In this document: positions 7,201 to 10,138 of the stretch, one piece after another
Position numbering within the stretch: position 1 is the stretch's first letter
How the letters are laid out: every line of letters begins with the position of its first letter
From: Willaertia magna
Lineage: Eukaryota; Heterolobosea; Eutetramitea; Acrasida; Naegleriidae
Reading direction: 5' to 3'
Assembly (NCBI GenBank): GCA_902984215.1
Contig: CADWAF010000143.1
Location: 1-10,138 of the forward strand
Length of the DNA stretch: 10,138 nucleotides
Position numbers and translations under genes: made by a program
The notes under the pieces: generated by a model
Told to the model about the DNA's origin: nothing
Database searches by the model: none
The model's input: only the letters and a program-made list of their open reading frames with translations

Positions 7201-10138
7201 ATGTTGACCAAATACCTCTCCATATTGTTGTTGTTGTAAATTTTGTAAAGAATTATTAGAAGATAATAATTCGGAGGTAGTTTCTTCTAAAAAGGAAGAT
7301 AAAGATTGAGCTCCTAATGCGCTAGCAACTTCATTACTAATTTCTAAATGAACAAGTAAATTTCTAAATTCGGAAATATTTTGTGATAAATTTTCATAAA
7401 GTTCTTTAGAATCAATATAACATAATTTTCGCGCATCATAAAATTCATTATCTATATTTGGAATTAAAATTGTATTTTTCTTTTGATATTCTTTAAATTT
7501 ACTATCATTGTAAAGTATTTGTAATAAAATAATTGATAATTTAACATTTTCCAAATTTGTTAAATTTGATAATTTTTGTAAAACATTTATATAATCTTCA
7601 AACTCAAAAACTTGTTTAATATTATAAATATTTTTTAATAAATTTTTAAATCTTAATAATTGAGTTGGCACGATAAATAAATAAGGAGATAAATTTACAT
7701 TTGTTTGTGTAAATGCTAATTGTTTTGAATAAATAAATTGATTACCAATCCAAATGGTTGGATTATTTAATAATATAGTTTTAATTATTTCATTATTATT
7801 GTAATCTTTGTAATCTGTATTGTTATTATTGTAATCATTATTGTAATTATTTAATTCTAAATAATATTTTTCTAAAATTTCATAAATGGAATTTGTAATA
7901 GTTGTCAATTCATAATTTATATCATTATTATTGTAAACATTATTGTCAATAGTATTTTTAGACCATAAAATAGACAAATTTTGTAAATGTGTTACAATGG
8001 TATTTAAATTATTTGTTAAATAATTTTTATAATTCCAACTATTAAATAATTTCTTATTTAATAAACCTTCATTTGTAAATGTTGAAAATATACAAATTGG
8101 TTTCATTGTAAAAAATAAATTAAAATTATCCAATGAAACACTTTCCATTATTGAACTAAAATGAATATACTTTACAATGGTATTATCAACAACCAATTCA
8201 CTATTATTGTCAACCACATTACTGTCAACCGTATGATTGACATTTACAAAATTTAAAATTTCTTGTTTTAATTTTAAAAATTCAAAAAGTGACAAATTTG
8301 TTTCTGTCGTTTGTAATTGTTTGGAAGAATCTTCGACAAAAATTTTAGTTGAATTATTATTTTTCTTTTTCTTTTCATTCTTTTTGTTATTTTTAGACTT
8401 TTCACGTAATGTTACAGTTTCACTATCACGTGATGTTACAGTTGTTGTATTGTTGGTATTGTTAGAATTAGTTGTGATTGATAATGGACCTATAGTTGGA
8501 ATCCATTTTAAATTTTTAATTTCATTAAAACATTCTTTCCATTCCTTCATTTCCTTATTTGTATTTTCATTATTTTCATTATTAAAAATTCTCAATTCAT
8601 TTTCAATTAAAAATTTAATTAATTTTTTTGACATTTCAAATTTTAAAATTAAATTATTTGTTTCACATATTTTATTAATTATAATATTTAAAATTGTTGG
8701 TTTTAAAGATTTAATAATATTTAATAATTCTAATTGTTTTAATAAATTTTCATTTTTTGTAATTTCTTTAATTGGAAATAATTTAAAATCTTTTAATAAA
8801 AATCCTAATTCTTCATTACTTATTGGATGAATTACTTCTTTTGGTTGTAAAAAATCAATATTGTAATCTTCATCATTATTTACAATGGTATTATTATTGT
8901 TTACAATATTATTATTGTAAAAAGAACATGGAATAAATGAAATATTTTTTAATTTTTGAATAAATCCAAAATCTTCCTTTTCTAAAATATTTAATTTTGA
9001 AAGAATTGATAAAGAAATTATAATTCTTTCCTTTTTTAAATAATTATTCATTTTTGGAAAATAATAATTTAAATAAATTGTTGATAAATTTAAAATTGGA
9101 ATTTTTAAAATTTCTTCTAAAAATCTTGTTAAACTTTTTGATCCATTTGTTTTTATAAAATTATTATTTTGTAAAATAAAATATTCTTGTTCTTCTAAAT
9201 AAGGAGATGGTAAATAACAATTATTATTTGAAAGTGATATTGTTTTCATTTCAGAATTGTCACAATCACGTGATTGCTGTTGTGACGACAAGTCGTTATT
9301 GTAATCATTATTATTATACGTTGTAAATAATGGTAATTTTTTAATAAAAGAAAAATAAATTGAATCAATATTATTTCCATTTAAAATTAAATAATTTAAA
9401 AATAATTGTTTTTCATTAAAATTTAAATTTTTATCAATTAATTCAATTATACTATTTTTAGAAGAATTAGTTAAATCATTTAATAATTTTAATAAATGAT
9501 TACAAGAAAATCTTAATAAATTAATTTTTTGAAATAATAAATTATTATAACATAAAGAATTATCAATAAATCTTATTCCTAATTTAGTAAATATATGTTG
9601 TAATTCTTTTAAATTATTATCTTCTTTATCTTCTATAAATAGTAATTTATTTATTGTAATTTTATGTAAACTTGGTAATGTTGTTGGAATAATTGGAAAA
9701 TCTTTAAAATAATTATTTATATCTTCTAAATATAAATTTGGTAAATATTCATTACAAAATAGTTTTAAAAATTCATTTTCTTTTTCTTTATTTGAAATAA
9801 ATGTAAAGGTATTTTTAAAATTATTTTGTAAAGTATTTTGTAAAGTATTATTTTGTAATGAAATTTCTTCCAATGACAATTCCTTTAATTTAAATAAATT
9901 ATTTTTTAATAAAATTGACATATATTTAGAATTTATTGATCTAATATTTAATTGATTAGAATAAATAATTCTTTCAAATAAGGAAATTGACTCATGATCT
10001 AAAATTGTTAAATCAATTATTTTTCTTTTTAAATTTTCTGAATAATTTGTTAAAATTTTAAATTCAATTTCATTATTAACTAAATAGAAAAAAATAGATT
10101 CATCATTTAAATTTGTTAAACATTTTCCCATTATGGTA
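1231..10138 (-). CDS. Giant sacsin-like protein (SIRPT modules, HSP90-like ATPase), probably 5'-partial
   Basis: There are 2,966 codons from the first ATG in the window (10129-10131) to TAG (1231-1233), with no intron. The frame stays open to the window edge (two more codons), so the ATG may be internal. Residues 974-1488 are a sacsin-type HSP90-like domain: FGQHE, the N-box ELLQNAEDAN with E1001, N1005 and D1008, GRFSLGFNS (1073-1081), LDPH (1100-1103), GTMIRLPLR (1169-1177), FLPLP and NGYFELGSNRRDIW (1474-1487). The rest of the module follows to about 2887. Residues 1-970 match only the later part of that module, with ordered counterparts F145/F2055, LPLF 266/2212 and PYLFIVP/PYICKVP 816/2699. 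Sacsin is a large chaperone-related protein; its HSP90-like units bind and turn over ATP, and this product is probably cytosolic. Inserts rich in Asn, Lys, Glu, Ser and Gln interrupt it. The C-terminus (SKEFLLSFDRIL, then a QQQEKK tail) has no J, HEPN or RING domain. Confidence 0.88.
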   Translation of the reverse strand, partial: TIMGKCLTNLNDESIFFYLVNNEIEFKILTNYSENLKRKIIDLTILDHESISLFERIIYSNQLNIRSINSKYMSILLKNNLFKLKELSLEEISLQNNTLQNTLQNNFKNTFTFISNKEKENEFLKLFCNEYLPNLYLEDINNYFKDFPIIPTTLPSLHKITINKLLFIEDKEDNNLKELQHIFTKLGIRFIDNSLCYNNLLFQKINLLRFSCNHLLKLLNDLTNSSKNSIIELIDKNLNFNEKQLFLNYLILNGNNIDSIYFSFIKKLPLFTTYNNNDYNNDLSSQQQSRDCDNSEMKTISLSNNNCYLPSPYLEEQEYFILQNNNFIKTNGSKSLTRFLEEILKIPILNLSTIYLNYYFPKMNNYLKKERIIISLSILSKLNILEKEDFGFIQKLKNISFIPCSFYNNNIVNNNNTIVNNDEDYNIDFLQPKEVIHPISNEELGFLLKDFKLFPIKEITKNENLLKQLELLNIIKSLKPTILNIIINKICETNNLILKFEMSKKLIKFLIENELRIFNNENNENTNKEMKEWKECFNEIKNLKWIPTIGPLSITTNSNNTNNTTTVTSRDSETVTLREKSKNNKKNEKKKKNNNSTKIFVEDSSKQLQTTETNLSLFEFLKLKQEILNFVNVNHTVDSNVVDNNSELVVDNTIVKYIHFSSIMESVSLDNFNLFFTMKPICIFSTFTNEGLLNKKLFNSWNYKNYLTNNLNTIVTHLQNLSILWSKNTIDNNVYNNNDINYELTTITNSIYEILEKYYLELNNYNNDYNNNNTDYKDYNNNEIIKTILLNNPTIWIGNQFIYSKQLAFTQTNVNLSPYLFIVPTQLLRFKNLLKNIYNIKQVFEFEDYINVLQKLSNLTNLENVKLSIILLQILYNDSKFKEYQKKNTILIPNIDNEFYDARKLCYIDSKELYENLSQNISEFRNLLVHLEISNEVASALGAQSLSSFLEETTSELLSSNNSLQNLQQQQYGEVFGQHELLTTRISNILNDYPFTESSIFKELLQNAEDANANEFIVIYDRNHYNTNTLFNKNLEPFQGPSLIIYNNNKFTQEDIKSLQNLGVGTKLKELNKIGRFSLGFNSVYHFTDLPFILTGDKLLVLDPHACFIKGSSMNHPGRMYRYLNQGFYQSFNDQLSPFLQQTSILNNDLFSKNDNLTNKEGIEENTGLNGTMIRLPLRTRQLAEQSKISKSFWTHLNIMEQLESFVKEAKHCLLFLKNIKNIKIFIKHSENETEELLNISVKKSKEIIEMENELLNTMLNLKQEQQNLLQKSNSLQKSTLHSQQQSLLSKKKSKKKQNRKSALLKVTTNEQEEEEEEYNNLNNKNLNNNKNYQSIFNGIINLEIKEKNKIEKEKWLISGTIINGGYSEIWKTSIDNLKTQQMKYRMIPFGSIATKINSTTITNDKNDNNDNHSTSDSISDNNNDSIISNVVSSDVVSDKSEDDCGLVMNVDSSLNGRAYSFLPLPTETGLAFHMNGYFELGSNRRDIWQSKFGSNTTTTTATAKKKDDNKNKKKINEKKYYESEEENDNNEEEEEENNNITVKDPRNKWNQLLITSCIVPSLLNSITIIVKNIIHTTNLTKEQKQLLFYNLMKICPIPSKIGTNTLIGSILKPFYSELSQMKIFYTMSFSNQEQYLFDLLTDDYDKLLNLNNNISKYSNNNNNNLNNNNKSGNFMNSGTRGVSRERFTIYSKKQLHYFLINYINCPICILPQEVIDQLKIYYSLQTMTLNNNTIEFISSKNVRKYIRDYFRNAKARHNLLLELKKTNLIPNKENDASSIITLNKENINNNQINNKEINSNENNEMNNNENNEQDNLIDLLFNIWKFTLKEEIILKNAEEFEYFPVPLFKEQSIMFLSFQNKQQSQQQQLKKKVITVPTLTNRKKKKGMSMEDYQSSFFLDYLSSSNASSSNNKKKDSINKKDNKEEEDDDYLLLDNNIMNNNQYYYLEDTEDIGELLLSSISNQLISTIFVKMIKTLQPELFEKLPIKNLNADAIKQLLKDTLPELIFTSNNNQLPYLEFDKNSKTIQLVTKVLNFIEKEFLKHNIVNISSLLEDFAIIPAMSPNIIDNTLQNNSLQNSLQNNSLENSLENNNLQQQDDKIRLYFMKRAKQVIFITKREQKAFQLIEKILQKLNFSIIHPMAIHLTCLQECTTTFDESNLLLLLIDQLQNNKRLQNNNLKLLQLLTVEEKRKLLAYFNPSLMSKEDLEKLKTLPLFETINYNNTTINNLNTINSSTINNNNFIALSSFKGNNNYKIFIEPRDQDLSKIPTIPHNSVIILKDNPSLSTLYSTLQLKYANILILYQEVILPKFNKELTNNQQLEHLNFIIKNKRLKDGLKSTLQEIPFINGKKPKELCDPTNYFFKTFLQQPNNENSENVYNNNYTIDNSGENIFFPPSPFFDSDEWIKYLKEMGLQTEITINILKECCKRFEEECNLLQKAISLILRTKNNNNINFKQKLKDKFEKAKILFDHLYQHQSKFINHSEFMTRLSNYNILPISNLFNIYNVDLFNNNNFTINNNLIDNSNVDNVEFYTKIIKRLKYNNTQQANNNNTIVKKQQDQQLKFFTNMNIAENEKYIDIIFTQSPIYNSSFELIVNLIQHHVRKSNKPDSKIVIRHLEKLAEDNDTLQNDTLQNDNNLNNDEYKKKMKQIILSIYRYLNNHCLNRTFIDFEKRKIIYLISENKFQYPTRIFWKFKNYFPYICKVPEEYLEFKPLFDKWKIQELPSKEFCYQILYTLRQLQLPINYNSKNSNNNSNTTIIGGNNKKKKSDSSSSGGVMIIEEDKIISKQLNNNQLNEIVYLLNDLEINLSLKIIKLLIEEYQESLEGSFLLNSNNELIPHRFIVINDSPFLYQNIKKNIFHFLSNQLIEYIDQLQLKTLSSLVHEQLDITVDNNNLNLLNNNNQNSLNNNLNNVLMLSNEKKEMKERLMETIHSKEFLLSFDRILKHQVRQQQEKKVEDYNERQITN
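2228..2257. repeat. Two 15-base copies of TCATTTTGTAAAGTA
   Basis: Perfect tandem copies at 2228-2242 and 2243-2257, in frame, encoding TLQND twice in a linker of the giant protein. The core ATTTTGTAAAG is the same as in the arrays at 3862-3927, 7240-7251 and 9820-9861. Confidence 0.8.
3862..3927. repeat. Five-unit 12/15-base array encoding (S/T)L(Q/E)N(N)
   Basis: Units are ATTTTCTAAAGA twice (3862-3873, 3874-3885), ATTATTTTGTAAAGA (3886-3900), ATTTTGTAAAGA (3901-3912) and ATTATTTTGTAAAGT (3913-3927). All lengths are multiples of three. They encode a run of SLEN/SLQNN peptides inserted just after the conserved FAIIP strand of the second SIRPT module (about residues 2069-2090). Confidence 0.8.
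5125..5160. repeat. ATT/TTA trinucleotide tract encoding poly-Asn
   Basis: A run of ATT triplets interrupted by TTAAA encodes Asn blocks with a Leu between them in the giant protein (about residues 1658-1669). Similar shorter tracts occur throughout the gene, always between conserved blocks. This is the usual dictyostelid Asn-repeat pattern and has no specific function I can name. Confidence 0.6.
5668..7212 (-). other. HSP90-like (Bergerat/GHKL) ATPase domain of the second SIRPT module
   Basis: Residues 974-1488 of the giant protein. The N-box keeps the catalytic-type Glu (E1001), the Mg-binding-type Asn (N1005) and the adenine-contacting-type Asp (D1008), followed by the sacsin-type glycine loop GRFSLGFNS at 1073-1081. 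The fold ends with the signature MNGYFELGSNRRDIW. It is long for this unit (about 515 residues against roughly 350-400 in sacsin, from memory). Three low-complexity inserts account for this: a Gln/Lys/Glu stretch at about 1255-1335 with KKKSKKKQNRK near 1289-1299 and six Glu at 1311-1316, a Ser/Asp/Asn stretch at about 1396-1441, and another at 1493-1540 just past the domain. By residue content ATP binding should be intact; turnover is not shown. Confidence 0.8.
7792..7849. repeat. ATTATTGTAATC-like imperfect array encoding Tyr/Asn/Asp repeats
   Basis: Repeated ATTATTGTAAT and TTTGTAATC words encode YNNDYNNNNTDYKDYNNN (about residues 761-780) in a linker of the first SIRPT module. A short relative with the same word lies at about 9296-9320 and encodes YNNNDYNND. 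In frame throughout. Confidence 0.6.
8402..8443. repeat. 24-base tandem duplication containing TCACGT(A/G)ATGTTACAGTT
   Basis: The 18-base segments at 8402-8419 and 8426-8443 differ at one base and are offset by exactly 24 bases. They encode the eight-residue pair TVTSRDSE / TVTLREKS in an insert of the giant protein (about residues 562-577). The second copy carries the palindrome TCACGTGA. Confidence 0.7.
9820..9861. repeat. Three-unit 15/12/15 array, relative of the one at 3886-3927
   Basis: Units are ATTATTTTGTAAAGT (9820-9834), ATTTTGTAAAGT (9835-9846) and ATTATTTTGTAATGA (9847-9861), in frame, encoding SLQNNTLQNTLQNN at about residues 91-104. The order and lengths of units match those at 3886-3927, some 5.9 kb away in the same gene. 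Confidence 0.75.

Larger units (their letters stand above)
7213..10138 (-). other. C-terminal part of a first SIRPT module, 5' part outside the window
   Basis: Residues 1-973 contain no HSP90-like motifs but follow the second half of the second module landmark by landmark: FKDFPIIP (143-150) against LEDFAIIP, KLGIRFID against KLNFSIIH, LPLF (266-269) against LPLF (2212-2215), FKLFPIKEIT (around 452) against EMGLQTEIT (around 2412), SPYLFIVP (815-822) against FPYICKVP (2698-2705), and LGAQSLSSFLEE (939-950) against LKTLSSLVHEQLD (2875-2887). By this register some 850-900 residues, including an HSP90-like domain, should precede residue 1. This is my alignment by eye. Confidence 0.65.

Noticed and set aside
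8237..8830. 197-codon plus-strand frame
   Set aside because: Antisense shadow of the giant gene: Phe/Leu/Val runs mirror Lys/Asn codons, and the minus-strand frame is conserved here.

Overview
The window reads as nuclear DNA of an AT-rich, intron-poor protist, most likely a dictyostelid social amoeba (Amoebozoa). The grounds are long uninterrupted ORFs in the standard code, Asn written almost always as AAT, Leu as TTA and Gln as CAA, homopolymeric Asn/Gln/Thr/Glu inserts inside otherwise conserved proteins, A-rich leader sequence and short intergenic DNA. The intergenic gap is about 25% GC, and the large gene ends in TAG. Dictyostelium discoideum has more AT-rich spacers and strongly prefers TAA, so another dictyostelid fits better. 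A heterolobosean such as Naegleria is not excluded. The assignment is inference from composition and protein style.

Layout: both genes lie on the minus strand. Bases 10138 to 1231 hold 2,966 codons, without any intron, of a giant sacsin-like protein. It carries the C-terminal part of one SIRPT module (residues about 1-970), then a complete SIRPT module starting with an HSP90-like (Bergerat/GHKL) ATPase domain (from about residue 974) and running to the end. The reading frame is still open at the window edge and the first residues fall in the middle of a module, so the true N-terminus, with at least one more HSP90-like domain, probably lies outside. The protein ends soon after the second module, without the J and HEPN domains of vertebrate sacsin.

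The 247-base gap (984-1230) holds the poly(A) signal of the giant gene, then an upstream region for the next gene with three ACGT-core sites (two TTACGTAA, one CACGTG), each preceded by AAAAAG, and a 21-codon upstream ORF. Bases 983 to 1 hold the 5' part (about 327 codons) of a second protein. Its first 180 or so residues form a compact conserved domain of a type I associate with uncharacterised bacterial and fungal proteins. A Gly/Asn/Thr/Pro-rich low-complexity tail follows and runs out of the window.

Nothing ties the two genes into one pathway; they look like ordinary tandem neighbours. No RNA gene, transposon, CRISPR array or phage feature was seen. The most unusual material is the dispersed short sequence motifs inside the inserts of the giant gene, the ordered ACGT-site cluster in the gap, and the sharp GC difference between the genes (about 38% in sampled rows of the small gene, about 20% in a sampled row of the giant one).
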